DNA of 64,000 nt from Paenilisteria newyorkensis (GCF_000766145.1 NZ_JNFB01000001.1:43874-107873), one strand, 5' to 3'; positions 44,924-54,962 are shown, counted from the first letter of the stretch. Made by a program: numbers and translations. Notes: generated by a model from the letters alone, not told the origin.

Positions 44924-46102
44924 TTAAAAACTAATTTTGTCAAAAATACCTGAGAAAATCAGGAAGCCAAAGCAGACGAATTGGAATGTAATAACAATAC
45001 CAATCACGTTGGTGACTTTATTTTTTGGGTAGAATTTCTTTTTCTTATTCCAGCGTTCAAAGAGGTCAAATCCGACGATCAACGCCGCCTGATAAAGCCC
45101 GTAAACGATGTAATACCAATGGAGTCCGTGCCACATACCCATGATTAAAAAATTCACGAAATAGGCGATGTAAGCCACGGTAAACTTACTCTTGAAAAAC
45201 TTCTTCTTTGTCATCCAGAAAACGAGACGCATAAAGACGAAATCTCGGAACCAGAATGATAGCGTCATGTGCCAGCGATTCCAGAATTCTTTAATATTGC
45301 GACTTGCGAACGGTTTGTTAAAGTTCATCGGCGTCTGCACACCCATCAAGTAACTAACTCCAACCGCAAAAGCACTATAGCCTGCAAAATCAAAGAACAA
45401 ATACATACTGTAAGCATACATGTAGCCGACCAAACTCCATCCAAATTGAACGTGATGGTGGAGGTTATACTCAAGACCAGTTATCGCATTCGTTTGAATC
45501 ACATAAGCGATAATAAATTTATATAGAAAACCTAAGAAAATAAGGAAAATACCACGATTAAGTAAATTTGCATATTTGTCAGGATCTATAGGTGAATCAG
45601 CTTCTTTTTTAAAGCGACGGAAGCGGTCAATTGGGCCAGATGATAGCGTTGGGAAGAACAGTAGGAAATTAATGAAATCCCACGAGTTCAGCTCCTTAAT
45701 TAGACCATCACGTGTCTCCATAATCATTTGCGCGGCTTTAAAAGTTAAGTACGATATCCCAAGAAAACCAATCATCGTTGTGTTCGCTGCGAGTAACGGC
45801 TGAAGTTTTACAATGAAGAGCGGCAAGATAGAGAGAATGAGCGCGAGTACGAAAATGCCGCCATGGTTGTTTTTCTGCCGATAATTAAAGTAAAGTCTTA
45901 CGAGTGCTAATTGCCAAAATACGAATATAATCAAGGCAATCGCTTGAATCGTGTTGCTAGCAAACATCATGTAAATGAAGACCAGTGTCACAAAAGCATT
46001 GTAAACAGGCATTCTTTTACCGAGTAAGCCAGCAATCACAATCGGTGCTAAAAAGGCGAACAATACTGCAAAATAGAGTATTGATCCGTATGGCGTTGTC
46101 AT
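44924..46102 (-). CDS. dltB: D-alanyl transfer MBOAT protein DltB
   Basis: This 392-residue membrane-bound O-acyltransferase has about eleven transmembrane segments and the catalytic His region MGMWHGLHWYYIVYG near residue 325, preceded by FWNRWHMTLSFWFRDFVFMR. It passes D-alanine from DltC across the membrane. Its start overlaps the dltA stop by 4 bases. Confidence 0.97.
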   Translation of the reverse strand: MTTPYGSILYFAVLFAFLAPIVIAGLLGKRMPVYNAFVTLVFIYMMFASNTIQAIALIIFVFWQLALVRLYFNYRQKNNHGGIFVLALILSILPLFIVKLQPLLAANTTMIGFLGISYLTFKAAQMIMETRDGLIKELNSWDFINFLLFFPTLSSGPIDRFRRFKKEADSPIDPDKYANLLNRGIFLIFLGFLYKFIIAYVIQTNAITGLEYNLHHHVQFGWSLVGYMYAYSMYLFFDFAGYSAFAVGVSYLMGVQTPMNFNKPFASRNIKEFWNRWHMTLSFWFRDFVFMRLVFWMTKKKFFKSKFTVAYIAYFVNFLIMGMWHGLHWYYIVYGLYQAALIVGFDLFERWNKKKKFYPKNKVTNVIGIVITFQFVCFGFLIFSGIFDKISF

Positions 46103-47640
46103 GTGTTCACCTCACTGGAAAGCTGCTTGCGGTCAATTTTGCCATTCATCGTTAGTGGGAGTTCCTCTTTGTACACCCATTTGCGTGGAATCATATAACT
46201 AGGCATTGATTCTGCGAGTTCTTTTTTGATAGCGGCACTTAGCTTATATTCCTTCTCAAAATCATGAGCAGAAGGAACGACGAAGGCAACTAAACTATCT
46301 ACTTTACCCTCACGCATTTTTGGAACGACAATACAAGAGCGAATATAGCTTACTTCTTTCAAATTATTCTCAATATCTTCAAGCTCGATACGGTAACCAT
46401 GAAGCTTAATCTGGAAATCAAGCCGACCTTGGAAAAAGAGCATGCCATCAATAATCGTGCCGCAATCTCCGGTTTTGTAAGCCTGAAACGGTTCATCCGT
46501 ATAAAAAACAGCATCCGTTTTCTCTGGCTCATTGAGATAACCTTTTGAAACACTAGGACCAATCAAGACGATTTCCCCTTTTTCCCCATTTGGAACAGGT
46601 AAACCATCTTCATCTAAAATAGCGAGCCTTGTATCTGGCTTAATTCGTCCAAGTGGCAGGCTAGGATATGTGTTCACATTGTTCGCATCGATGACCACAT
46701 TAGTTACAGCAACGGTCGCCTCAGTCGGTCCATACGTGTTGTAAACAGTAGCTTTAGGGAATCGATTAATGAGCATTTGAGCTGTTTCTTTGGTCAAAAC
46801 TTCCCCACAAAACAGGAAGTGCGTAATCGACGGGTTATTTTCTCCGTTAAAATTCGGATCCATCAAGCAAATATCTACAAAAGAAGGCGTAGAAACCCAA
46901 ACATTTACTTCTAGATTTGGAATTGCCTCGTACAAGCTTTTTAAATTAGCGCTAACGGTCTTATCTAGCGGCACAAGCGTTCCACCGGCAAGTAGGCAAG
47001 GATAAAGGTCCATGACAGACAAATCAAACGAGTAGGGCGCTTGATTGAGAAAACGAGCACCTTCTTGAATTTGAAAATCTTGGAGTATCCAGTTTGTAAA
47101 ACTCACGAGATTATTATGACTGATTTGCACACCTTTTGGAACGCCCGTACTTCCGGATGTGAAAATGATGTAATAATTATCTTCTGCTTTCACAAAATTA
47201 GAATCATCAGGTGTTTGTCCGGCATTATGCGCGATGATTTCTTGCAATTGTTCCGAAGTAATGGTGTTCACTCCAGCAGTCGTTGCTTCAACAGGTAATT
47301 CATCGGTGCAAAGAATGAAGCTTGGTTGTGCGACTTCCGTTATTTGCTTGATACGGTCAGCAGGCATTGACGCATCGATTGGAACATAGGCGCGTCCAGC
47401 TTTAGAGCAAGCAAGGAAAGCCACAATTTGCGTAGCGTCCATATGTCCATAAACCAAGATAGGTGCCAAATCGTCCGCTAGTTCTTGCAATAAAAAGACT
47501 GCTAATGCGTCTGATTGTTCCTTCAGTTCACGGTATGTCAGGGAGTTGCCATTGTAATCGTAACAAGATTTGTTCGGTGTCTTCATTGCCCATTCATCAA
47601 TACGTTCATTAATAGAAGTGGTGAAAAAAGATACACTCAT
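46099..47640 (-). CDS. dltA: D-alanine-DltC ligase DltA
   Basis: This 513-residue adenylating enzyme activates D-alanine with ATP and loads it on DltC. It has the family motifs YIIFTSGSTGVPKGVQISH (about residues 152-170), NTYGPTEATVAVT (about 294), YKTGDCG and the C-terminal lysine in NGKIDRKQL. The size is typical. It is preceded by dltX 20 bases upstream. Confidence 0.97.
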   Translation of the reverse strand: MSVSFFTTSINERIDEWAMKTPNKSCYDYNGNSLTYRELKEQSDALAVFLLQELADDLAPILVYGHMDATQIVAFLACSKAGRAYVPIDASMPADRIKQITEVAQPSFILCTDELPVEATTAGVNTITSEQLQEIIAHNAGQTPDDSNFVKAEDNYYIIFTSGSTGVPKGVQISHNNLVSFTNWILQDFQIQEGARFLNQAPYSFDLSVMDLYPCLLAGGTLVPLDKTVSANLKSLYEAIPNLEVNVWVSTPSFVDICLMDPNFNGENNPSITHFLFCGEVLTKETAQMLINRFPKATVYNTYGPTEATVAVTNVVIDANNVNTYPSLPLGRIKPDTRLAILDEDGLPVPNGEKGEIVLIGPSVSKGYLNEPEKTDAVFYTDEPFQAYKTGDCGTIIDGMLFFQGRLDFQIKLHGYRIELEDIENNLKEVSYIRSCIVVPKMREGKVDSLVAFVVPSAHDFEKEYKLSAAIKKELAESMPSYMIPRKWVYKEELPLTMNGKIDRKQLSSEVNT

Positions 47641-47660
47641 TCGTAATCGCCTCTTTTCTT

Positions 47661-47807
47661 TTAAAATTCATTATAAATAAATGTGGTGTCGTTCGGGTTT
47701 TTGAAGCCATAGAACCAAAGCAAGCCGAGTAAAACAACCAGATAAAATAACGTCTTCCAGATAAAAATAGCTGTTGGATGGAACATCGCTGTTTTCCATT
47801 TCTTCAT
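47661..47807 (-). CDS. dltX: DltX, small teichoic-acid D-alanylation protein
   Basis: This 48-residue single-pass membrane protein is easily missed because of its size. It begins MKKWKTAMFHPTAIFIWKTL, has one hydrophobic helix (LFYLVVLLGLLWFYGF) and ends in the conserved FIYNEF motif typical of DltX, which interacts with the DltB/DltC machinery. It lies directly upstream of dltA in the same direction, with AGGTGATA 8 bases before the ATG. Confidence 0.93.
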   Translation of the reverse strand: MKKWKTAMFHPTAIFIWKTLFYLVVLLGLLWFYGFKNPNDTTFIYNEF

Positions 47808-47835
47808 GTCTTATATCACCTCGTACATTTCTTTA

Positions 47836-47864
47836 ATATTACAATTGTTAAAATAGGGTGTCAT
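47836..47864 (-). promoter_or_regulatory. Promoter of the dlt operon
   Basis: On the minus strand, ATGACA (47859-47864), a 17-base spacer and TAATAT (47836-47841) lie 29 bases upstream of dltX. Confidence 0.65.
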
Positions 47865-48234
47865 GTATTTATATAATGTAACGTATTTCCCGCGAAATGT
47901 CCAATTACATTTTTGTAAGGTTGTGTAAGGGTTGCTGCAGGAGTGCCTAAATTAGCTTTTTCGGAACAAAAAATAGATGAAAAAACTCTTTTAAAAGTAT
48001 AGAAAACTACACTGAACTTCTAATTGGATTCAATAATAGCGATTTAAAGCGATTTAGATAGCTTGTGAGGTGGAAATTATGAACTTTTTGTGAATTTTTT
48101 CAAGAACTGCTATTTTCCCAAATAAAGGAGGATATCGAGTGAAAATTGGCATTTAATTACTGTATTATGTCGCCTTGTAATATTATTATTTATGAAAATA
48201 TAGGATACGGCTATGCGAATCATTGGAAATTCTA
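47865..48234. other. Intergenic region between dltX and rpiA
   Basis: These are about 370 AT-rich bases between divergent operons. A ribosome-site-like AAGGAGGATATCGAGTG at 48124-48140 opens only a five-codon frame (Met-Lys-Ile-Gly-Ile, stop at 48154), which might be a leader peptide or chance. No other gene or RNA was recognised. Confidence 0.4.
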
Positions 48235-48240
48235 TATAAT
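48235..48240 (+). promoter_or_regulatory. -10 box of the rpiA promoter
   Basis: TATAAT at 48235-48240 lies 38 bases before the rpiA start; the -35 region is weak. Confidence 0.5.
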
Positions 48241-48278
48241 GAAAGAAGTATGAATTTTTTCGAGGGGGGTTAGTGCTA

Positions 48279-48950
48279 GTGAATAGCAAGCAAATTGCGG
48301 GAGAAAAGGCATGTGAGTACATTCAAGATGGCATGGTTGTAGGATTAGGAACGGGATCAACTGCGTACTATATGATTCAAAAATTAGGTGACCGAGTAGC
48401 AGAAGGTTTAAATGTGACAGGTGTTGTCACTTCCAAAGCAACTGAAAAGCTAGCCTTGGAGCGAAATATTCCGTTAATGGACTTGAATGATGTGACGGAA
48501 ATCGATTTGACCATCGATGGAGCCGATGAAGTGGATGCAGCATTTCGAGGCGTAAAAGGCGGCGGTGGGGCTCTTTTATTTGAAAAACTAGTAGCTCATG
48601 CATCGAAAAAAAGTATCTGGGTTGTTGGCGAAGATAAAGTCGTTGAGACACTAGGCGCTTTTCCGTTACCTGTTGAAGTAGTTCCGTTTGGATACAAGCA
48701 AGTGGAGCGGCAACTGGAGGAGAAAGGTTATAATCCGATATTGCGTCATCACGAAGATGGCAGTATTTATTTGACGGATAGCCAAAACTATATTTTAGAC
48801 TTACAAATGAAAGCAATAACGAATCCAGAAGCGCTGAATGACTGGTTAAATAATCTGCCAGGTGTTGTAGAAAACGGCCTGTTTCTGAACTATGCGTCAT
48901 CTATTGTGATAGGTTTTTCCGATGGCAGCGTAGAAGTTCGCGATAAATAA
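48279..48950 (+). CDS. rpiA: Ribose-5-phosphate isomerase A
   Basis: This 223-residue enzyme interconverts ribose-5-phosphate and ribulose-5-phosphate. It has GLGTGSTAYYMIQKLG near residue 24, TIDGADEVD near 79 and KGGGGALLFEKLVA near 94, the RpiA active-site motifs. The second GTG (48279) is preferred because GAGGGGGG ends 9 bases upstream; an earlier GTG (48273) is too close. The position beside dlt fits Listeria. A perfect terminator follows. Confidence 0.95.
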   Translation: MNSKQIAGEKACEYIQDGMVVGLGTGSTAYYMIQKLGDRVAEGLNVTGVVTSKATEKLALERNIPLMDLNDVTEIDLTIDGADEVDAAFRGVKGGGGALLFEKLVAHASKKSIWVVGEDKVVETLGAFPLPVEVVPFGYKQVERQLEEKGYNPILRHHEDGSIYLTDSQNYILDLQMKAITNPEALNDWLNNLPGVVENGLFLNYASSIVIGFSDGSVEVRDK

Positions 48951-48992
48951 AATAAAGTCGCCACGTCCGAATCAGACATGGCGACTTTATTA
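48951..48992. terminator. Bidirectional terminator after rpiA
   Basis: A 17-bp stem with one mismatch, AATAAAGTCGCCA.GTC/GAC.TGGCGACTTTATT, separates rpiA from the convergent CPBP protease gene. Confidence 0.92.
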
Positions 48993-48998
48993 TTCTAA

Positions 48999-49610
48999 TT
49001 AATAGATAGGTAAAACTAGTAGTAACAATAAATTAAAAGTCCAATGCGAAACAATTAAAAGCGATAAACTTGGGCGTTTGATGTAAATAAATCCCCAGTA
49101 TACTGATGCTAAAGCTGCTGCTAGGGCGATAATGAAATTACCACTGAACAACATTAAAGCACCGTTCAAAGTAGACATTATAAAAACGGCAACCCACGGG
49201 ATCAAGTCGTGCTCTAGTCGTTTTAATACAAAGCCACGCCAGAAAATTTCTTCCCCAGGAACGATTGCGACAACGAGTAGTATCCAAATGAGCAATGACT
49301 CCGGTTCATATTTTCCATATCCTTTTGCGACAAGTGTATCGAAATTACCTGGAATAAATTTCAGTAGGAGTGCCCCGATATAAAATAAAATATAAAGGAT
49401 AATACCGCTAAAAATGCCTGGAATTATATTTTTTAGGATTGAAAACTGTTTTTTTAATTCATCATTTAATACGACCCAACTAATAAGAAAAAGCATGGAT
49501 GCTCCATATAAGTACCAGAATACAGAAGCGTATTCGAACGTGACATACATTAATCCAGCTGCTAATAAGATGCCTAAATAAAGGCGATAATCAATCTTGC
49601 TGCTTTTCAA
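48999..49610 (-). CDS. CPBP-family intramembrane metalloprotease
   Basis: This protein of about 203 residues has seven or so hydrophobic segments and the CAAX/CPBP motifs: PGEEIFWRGFVLKRL (EExxxR) in the middle and SHWTFNLLLL near the C-terminus. Members are membrane-embedded proteases or bacteriocin-immunity-like proteins. The start is best placed at a TTG (49610) with AGAGGTG 7 bases upstream; a longer frame to 49679 has no ribosome site. Target unknown. Confidence 0.82.
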   Translation of the reverse strand: MKSSKIDYRLYLGILLAAGLMYVTFEYASVFWYLYGASMLFLISWVVLNDELKKQFSILKNIIPGIFSGIILYILFYIGALLLKFIPGNFDTLVAKGYGKYEPESLLIWILLVVAIVPGEEIFWRGFVLKRLEHDLIPWVAVFIMSTLNGALMLFSGNFIIALAAALASVYWGFIYIKRPSLSLLIVSHWTFNLLLLLVLPIY

Positions 49611-49767
49611 TTTTTTACACCTCTTTACTCCATTACCATCTATGAATACTTTAATAGAAAAGAAGATATTTAGCAACAAGTAACTCTTTTAAATGGATGT
49701 TTTTTTGTAATTGATTGTAGTTTTGCTGAAATCATTTATAATTGAGGAATAGGAGTTGATTGCTTTC

Positions 49768-50568
49768 ATGATAGAAAAAAGATTTCGATTTTTCGTTTGG
49801 CTCTATATGGCTCTCTTTTTCGTTGCGGTAATACTAATCGTTTTGAATGTATTGCCACTTCGATTAACGGAGATTCATGCCTTATTTTTTATTGTATCTG
49901 GTGTTTTTGCAGTTATATTTTTAATTTTACAGTATGGTAAGGGGCTTGGTTCAGCGATTACGATATTAATTTTCGCGGTTAGTACGAGCATTGAATGGAT
50001 GCAAACGAGTCTCACAAATGCAGGGCAGGCGAGTGATGTTACAACGGATTTCGGGCTTGTTATCAACGGCATACCTGTTGCGTTTGGATTTATTTGGCTG
50101 GTTCTGATTGTTGGGACGCACGTTATTTCCCGGGAAATAACACTGAAAATTAGAATAGACTGGATTCGTGGAGGCATATACGCGGTCATTGCAGCAACGA
50201 TGGTAATGGTTTTTGAGATGCTAATAGAACCTGTAGCCATGCAAGTGAAGCAATCTGCGCTAGATAGTCCAACATTAACAATTATTCAAATGACAGATGC
50301 CGCGAACTGGTGGATGCTGGGACTTATCCTACACTTGATGATTTATTTCATGCTTAGCTTAACGGACCAGTGGGGGAAACTGCATTTTCCAACGCTAAAA
50401 TCAGAACTTGTCCTCGTGTATTGGATTGTTCTTTCGTTCTTCCTCGTATTAGGCTATTTTATGGATTTGAAGAGTATCTTACTAGTGACGTTAATCGGAA
50501 ATATTATTTTTACGGTTTGTTATTATCTCAGCCTAGAAAGCGATACGAAGAAAAAAACTGTTGCATGA
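49768..50568 (+). CDS. Carotenoid-biosynthesis-type membrane protein (CruF/DUF422-like)
   Basis: This 266-residue protein has about seven transmembrane helices. The pattern STSIEWMQTSLTNAG near residue 75, then IPVAFGFIWLVLIVGTHVIS and FEMLIEPVAM, resembles the carotenoid 1,2-hydratase/DUF422 group. It converges with a phytoene-desaturase-like gene, which supports a terpenoid link, but the actual substrate is unknown. The ATG at 49768 lies 12 bases after AGGAG; a TTG at 49756 is possible but badly spaced. Confidence 0.65.
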   Translation: MIEKRFRFFVWLYMALFFVAVILIVLNVLPLRLTEIHALFFIVSGVFAVIFLILQYGKGLGSAITILIFAVSTSIEWMQTSLTNAGQASDVTTDFGLVINGIPVAFGFIWLVLIVGTHVISREITLKIRIDWIRGGIYAVIAATMVMVFEMLIEPVAMQVKQSALDSPTLTIIQMTDAANWWMLGLILHLMIYFMLSLTDQWGKLHFPTLKSELVLVYWIVLSFFLVLGYFMDLKSILLVTLIGNIIFTVCYYLSLESDTKKKTVA

Positions 50569-50588
50569 GTTGATTGCAGCAGTTTTTT
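50553..50588. terminator. Bidirectional terminator between the carotenoid-type genes
   Basis: The stem AAAACTGTTGCA/TGCAGCAGTTTT with a 9-base loop is flanked by A and T runs. Confidence 0.85.
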
Positions 50589-50590
50589 GA

Positions 50591-52063
50591 TTACGTAATT
50601 TCTTTATTGAATTGGCGAACAACAATATTGGCACTCTCTAGGATGAATGGAAGGCTGTTTGCAGGATGTGACGCACCGCCTACGATTTTCATGTTTTTGA
50701 TGGCTGGTATTTTATTTGGCCGAAATGGACCTAGCTGTGATAATTGGTGTGTCAGGTTGAAAATGGCACCCTTAAAAATATGATAATCCTTCTCCCAATC
50801 ATGTGGCGTGATAATTTTCTCTGTGAGGATATGGGACTCTAAATCAACGAAATCCAGTTTTTTCTCAATGGTTTTTAAAATAAGTTGGCGCAGTGCGGAA
50901 CGTTCTTGCTCCCAGTTAATCTTGCTGTCATTGTTGGGCACCGGAACGAGAATGCGCAGTGTAGACATGTTTCTAGGTGCAACGGTTTTATCGACCGCGG
51001 CAGGATAAGTGAGGTGGATAGACAAGTCTTCTGGAATGATTTGTTGACGCATGATTTCGTCCATATGAATCCGGAAATCGCTTGGGAATAGAACGGTGTG
51101 CACATTCAATGGGAGTGTTGTGTCTAAACCTAGATACATAGCAAAACCAGAACAAGAGTATTTCTTTTTGTCCAATTTTTTTAAACTAACAGGTGCTTTT
51201 GTTTGGGAGAAAAGATGACTCATTGTGTAGGCGTAGTCTGCATTTAGAAAGAAGTAGTCGCCTTCAACCGTTTCCCCATTCTCGAGTGTGATAGAGGTGA
51301 TCTTTTTTGCTGCTGTATTTATTTGTTGGACGCGTTGATTGAGATGAATGGTACCGCCGTTCTCCTGCACGATTTCACTCATCGCGTGAGTCAGACGATT
51401 GATACCACCGACAATATGAAAAATGCCAAAATAATGTTCGGCAAATGGGATGACAGAAAAAGCACCAGGCGTTTCCCAGGGCGACATACCTAAAAATTTT
51501 GTTTCAAATGAAAAGGCTAGGCGTAGTCGCTTATCTTCAAAATATTTAGCAAGTTCATCAATTAAATGATTACCGAGTGTGAGGCTTGGTAGCGCACGCA
51601 ATGTTCGTAATCGAAAGACGGACCACAGAGATGAGAACGGTTCTTGCCACAATGGGAGCAAATAAATCATTTTTTTTGCATTGTCGTGCATAAACCGGTC
51701 ATAATGCTCCTCCTCACCTGGGAAGAGACTTGCAATCTCGCGTTTCGTTCTATCTTGATCCGCAGAAGGGCTGAAAATAATGTCTTCTATATAGAGGCTA
51801 TAAAGTGGATCTAGGGAAACGAGTTTGATGTAGTCTTGGATATTTCGGTTGCAGTCCGCGAATAAAGCGGTTAACACGTTGGGCATATTTAAAGCAGTAG
51901 GCCCTAAATCAAAGGAGAAGCCATCTTGCTTTAAAAGTGCTGTTCGCCCACCAATTTCGGCAGCTTTTTCATAGATATGTACGTCGTGGCCTTGTTCTGT
52001 TAGTAGCATGGCGGAGGCTAATCCACCTGGACCTGCGCCGATGATAATAATTTTTTTTGACAT
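50591..52063 (-). CDS. Phytoene/diapophytoene desaturase-like FAD oxidoreductase
   Basis: This 490-residue flavoprotein has the N-terminal dinucleotide fold (IIIGAGPGGLASAMLLTEQG), the following EIGGRTALL motif, and the C-terminal FAD signature VGGASHPANSLPFILESANI. The length and order are those of CrtN/CrtI-type desaturases and CrtP-type oxidases. No phytoene synthase is seen in this window, so the substrate could be another isoprenoid. It converges with the CruF-like gene. Confidence 0.85.
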   Translation of the reverse strand: MSKKIIIIGAGPGGLASAMLLTEQGHDVHIYEKAAEIGGRTALLKQDGFSFDLGPTALNMPNVLTALFADCNRNIQDYIKLVSLDPLYSLYIEDIIFSPSADQDRTKREIASLFPGEEEHYDRFMHDNAKKMIYLLPLWQEPFSSLWSVFRLRTLRALPSLTLGNHLIDELAKYFEDKRLRLAFSFETKFLGMSPWETPGAFSVIPFAEHYFGIFHIVGGINRLTHAMSEIVQENGGTIHLNQRVQQINTAAKKITSITLENGETVEGDYFFLNADYAYTMSHLFSQTKAPVSLKKLDKKKYSCSGFAMYLGLDTTLPLNVHTVLFPSDFRIHMDEIMRQQIIPEDLSIHLTYPAAVDKTVAPRNMSTLRILVPVPNNDSKINWEQERSALRQLILKTIEKKLDFVDLESHILTEKIITPHDWEKDYHIFKGAIFNLTHQLSQLGPFRPNKIPAIKNMKIVGGASHPANSLPFILESANIVVRQFNKEIT

Positions 52064-52225
52064 CGTTGTTCACTCCAATTAGCAGTTTTGGCACAAAAAA
52101 ACACGAAGGTATACAATGAACCATCTCAAAAATGGACTTATAGACCTTTGTGCAAAGGATTGTGGAAATACGTAAGCCAGTTTTATCTGAGCATAGTACG
52201 CCTTATTATTTTTATAGTCAGTATT

Positions 52226-52420
52226 TTATTTTTCTTCGCCTATTGAGTGGATAATCTTGTACTTTTTGTGATTCACCACTGTTTTTTCTTCAATAGCTAG
52301 ATTTTTGAAATTTTCCATTAGTGTTAAGTCTACAATGACAGAGTTTTCATTTATTTTCTCAACGACACCTGTCAGGCCATCTTTGAACTCGATAATGTCT
52401 CCTACTTGTGCTTTTGCCAT
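52226..52420 (-). CDS. ykvS: YkvS-family (DUF2187) small KOW-like protein
   Basis: This 64-residue protein begins MAKAQVGDIIEFKDGLTGVV, with a small beta-barrel pattern and a basic VNHKKYKII end, as in YkvS. GGGAGTG is 6 bases upstream of the ATG at 52420; an ATG three codons earlier is less well placed. It is often found next to ptsH. Function unknown, possibly nucleic-acid binding. Confidence 0.82.
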   Translation of the reverse strand: MAKAQVGDIIEFKDGLTGVVEKINENSVIVDLTLMENFKNLAIEEKTVVNHKKYKIIHSIGEEK

Positions 52421-52429
52421 GTTTATCAC

Positions 52430-52746
52430 TCCCGATTCATAGAAACGTTAATAAAAGCAATTCACTAAATATAAAACTTTGTCTCCATTTTGCCTGAAAG
52501 ATGGTGGGAATGCAAATGAAAGACCTTGTAAGCGTTGTGAAAATGTCTGAAATTGGTCACGTTTACCACTAAATGATAACGTTTTTAAAGAAAATACGGA
52601 ATTTCATCATAAATTTGCACCAAATAGTTGTGTCGGGTGCGAAAACATGGTAATCTTTTTAATTGAGGGATAGTCTTTTTTTGCTGAATTTTTTTTTAGT
52701 GAGAAGAGTCACAATAAAATTTCTTATATGAAGGAGAATGTAAATT
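52430..52746. other. Intergenic leader upstream of ptsH
   Basis: About 315 AT-rich bases lie between divergent ykvS and ptsHI. TTGTAAGCGTTGTGA at 52526-52540 resembles a cre site with one mismatch. A strong AAGGAGAATG ribosome site precedes ptsH. I find no convincing terminator, RNA or ORF here. Confidence 0.4.
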
Positions 52747-53013
52747 ATGGAACAAGCAAGCTTTGTAGTAATCGATGAAACAGGAATCCACGCACGCCCA
52801 GCAACTCTTTTAGTTCAAGCGGCAAGCAAATACAGCTCGGATGTACAAATTGAGTACACTGGCAAAAAAGTTAACCTGAAATCAATCATGGGCGTTATGT
52901 CTTTAGGTATTGGTAAAGGCGCTGACATCACAATTTACGCTGAAGGTAGCGATGAGAAAGACGCAATCGTTGGCTTAACGGAAGTTCTTAAAAAAGAAGG
53001 CTTGGCTGAGTAA
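52747..53013 (+). CDS. ptsH: Phosphocarrier protein HPr
   Basis: This 88-residue protein carries phosphate from enzyme I to all EIIA components, including those of both PTS operons here. His15 lies in [14 protein letters not shown], and the regulatory Ser46 in [11 protein letters not shown] is the HPr kinase site used in CcpA catabolite repression. The final A of its stop is the first base of the ptsI start. Confidence 0.98.
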   Translation: MEQASFVVIDETGIHARPATLLVQAASKYSSDVQIEYTGKKVNLKSIMGVMSLGIGKGADITIYAEGSDEKDAIVGLTEVLKKEGLAE

Positions 53014-54731
53014 TGGTTAAGGAATTAAAAGGTATCGCAGCATCCGATGGTATCGCTATCGCGAAAGCTTATTTATTAGTAGAACCAGACTTGTCTTTTG
53101 ACAAAACGGAAGTTGCTGATACAGAAGCCGAAGTTAAACGTTTTCAGGATGCAGTTGCAGTTTCTGGATCGGAGCTTGGCAAAATTCGTGATATCGCGAA
53201 GGAAAGCTTAGGCGAAGATAAAGCTCAAATTTTTGATGCGCATCTTTTGGTTTTAAATGATCCAGAACTCATTACACCAATTTCTGAAAATATTACAAAC
53301 AATAAAGTAAATGCAGAGTCTGCTTTACAAGAAACGACGGACATGTTTATCGGCATGTTTGAATCGATGGATAACGAGTACATGCGTGAGCGTGCGGCGG
53401 ATATTCGTGATGTTCGTAAACGTGTATTATCGCACCTTTTGAACGTAACAATTCCGAATCCAGCATTAATCGATGAAGAAGTTGTTGTTGTTGCGAAAGA
53501 TTTGACACCTTCTGATACGGCGCAATTGAACCGTAATTTCGTTAAAGGTTTTGTAACAGATATCGGCGGACGTACTTCTCACTCGGCGATCATGGCGCGT
53601 TCACTAGAAATTCCTGCTGTTGTAGGTACTGGTGAAATCACGCATGATACGAAAGAAGGACAAATGATTATCGTGGACGGCTTGGAAGGCAATGTGATCA
53701 TTGACCCAACTGCTGACCAAATCGCTCATTATGAAAAAGTGAAAACCGATTTTGCGGCGCAACAAGCAGAATGGAATAAGCTTAAAAACGAAGCAACCGT
53801 TTCTAAAGATGGTCATCATGTGGAACTTGGCGCCAACATTGGTACGCCAGAAGATTTGACAGGTGTTATCGCGAATGGTGGGGAAGCAGTCGGACTTTAC
53901 CGTACAGAATTCTTGTACATGGGTCGCGAAAACTTCCCAACCGAAGAAGAGCAATATGAAGCTTACAAAGCCGTACTTTCTGGTATGGACGGAAAAGCGG
54001 TTGTTGTTCGTACACTCGATATTGGTGGCGATAAAACGTTACCGTACCTTGATTTGCCGCATGAAATGAATCCATTCCTTGGTTTCCGTGCGATTCGTTT
54101 ATGTTTTGCGAACAAAGATTTATTCCGTACGCAATTACGTGCTTTACTGCGCGCAAGTGTTCACGGCAATCTAAAAATCATGTTCCCGATGATTGCTACA
54201 GTTAATGAATTCCGCCAAGCCAAAGCACTTTTGGAAGACGCGAAGAAAGAACTTTTAGCAGAAGGTGTGGCAGTTTCTGACACAATCGAACTTGGTATTA
54301 TGATTGAAATTCCAGCAGCGGCGATTCTTGCGGATCAGTTTGCGAAGGAAGTTGATTTCTTTAGTATCGGAACAAACGATTTAATCCAATATACAATGGC
54401 AGCAGACCGCATGAACGAACAGGTTTCCTACTTGTATCAACCGTACAACCCTTCTATTTTACGCCTTGTGAAGATGGTTATCGACGCAGCGCATAAAGAA
54501 GGCAAATGGGCTGGTATGTGTGGCGAAATGGCTGGCGATCAAACGGCTGTACCATTACTACTTGGTATGGGCTTAGATGAGTTCTCTATGAGCGCGTCAA
54601 GCATCCTTAAATCACGTTCTCTTATCAAACGCTTAGATCGTACAGAAATGGCGAAATTAGCGGACGAAGCGTTACAACAAGCGACAGAAGAAGATGTTGT
54701 GGCGTTAGTTAATAAATATACAGCCGAATAA
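53013..54731 (+). CDS. ptsI: PTS enzyme I (phosphoenolpyruvate-protein phosphotransferase)
   Basis: This 572-residue enzyme autophosphorylates from PEP and passes phosphate to HPr. It has an N-terminal HPr-binding helical domain, phosphohistidine His190 in [20 protein letters not shown], and the PEP-binding C-terminal barrel ([42 protein letters not shown] with the active-site Cys). It overlaps ptsH by one base. Intergenic repeat copy C begins just after its stop. Confidence 0.98.
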   Translation: MVKELKGIAASDGIAIAKAYLLVEPDLSFDKTEVADTEAEVKRFQDAVAVSGSELGKIRDIAKESLGEDKAQIFDAHLLVLNDPELITPISENITNNKVNAESALQETTDMFIGMFESMDNEYMRERAADIRDVRKRVLSHLLNVTIPNPALIDEEVVVVAKDLTPSDTAQLNRNFVKGFVTDIGGRTSHSAIMARSLEIPAVVGTGEITHDTKEGQMIIVDGLEGNVIIDPTADQIAHYEKVKTDFAAQQAEWNKLKNEATVSKDGHHVELGANIGTPEDLTGVIANGGEAVGLYRTEFLYMGRENFPTEEEQYEAYKAVLSGMDGKAVVVRTLDIGGDKTLPYLDLPHEMNPFLGFRAIRLCFANKDLFRTQLRALLRASVHGNLKIMFPMIATVNEFRQAKALLEDAKKELLAEGVAVSDTIELGIMIEIPAAAILADQFAKEVDFFSIGTNDLIQYTMAADRMNEQVSYLYQPYNPSILRLVKMVIDAAHKEGKWAGMCGEMAGDQTAVPLLLGMGLDEFSMSASSILKSRSLIKRLDRTEMAKLADEALQQATEEDVVALVNKYTAE

Positions 54732-54733
54732 GT

Positions 54734-54923
54734 CAGTCAGCGGACCGACAAACGATTGTTGGTGTTGTTCGAAATGAAATGAGTTACAACACCAATATGC
54801 AGGCGAACAGAGTGAGGCTGCCATCCTTAAGTGGCTCTGTTCCGGTGCTCATGTACAAATCGTACATTCCGCTCCGGTACTCGCCTTTGCCTAGCAGCTA
54901 ATCATTTGTCGGCCCGCTGACAG
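54734..54923. repeat. Dispersed structured intergenic repeat, copy C
   Basis: This 190-bp element starts three bases after the ptsI stop. Its inverted ends (GTCAGCGGACCGACAAACGA at the left; the complement of the right end reads GTCAGCGGGCCGACAAATGA) enclose a hairpin TTGGTGTTG/CAACACCAA, a second GCAG/CTGC hairpin, a third ATGTAC/GTACAT, and the core TTCCGCTCCGGTACTCG with CTTTGCCTAG. It aligns with copies A and B. Confidence 0.75.
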
Positions 54924-54962
54924 TTTGGCGAAGCAGAGATGTTTTGCGTATAGACACGAATG

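Noticed and set aside
48124..48154. Five-codon leader peptide after a strong ribosome-like site
   Set aside because: It is far from rpiA, is followed by no terminator or attenuator structure, and is too short to support.
52526..52540. Possible cre site upstream of ptsH
   Set aside because: One mismatch in a short degenerate consensus, and no mapped promoter beside it; not strong enough to list as its own regulatory feature.
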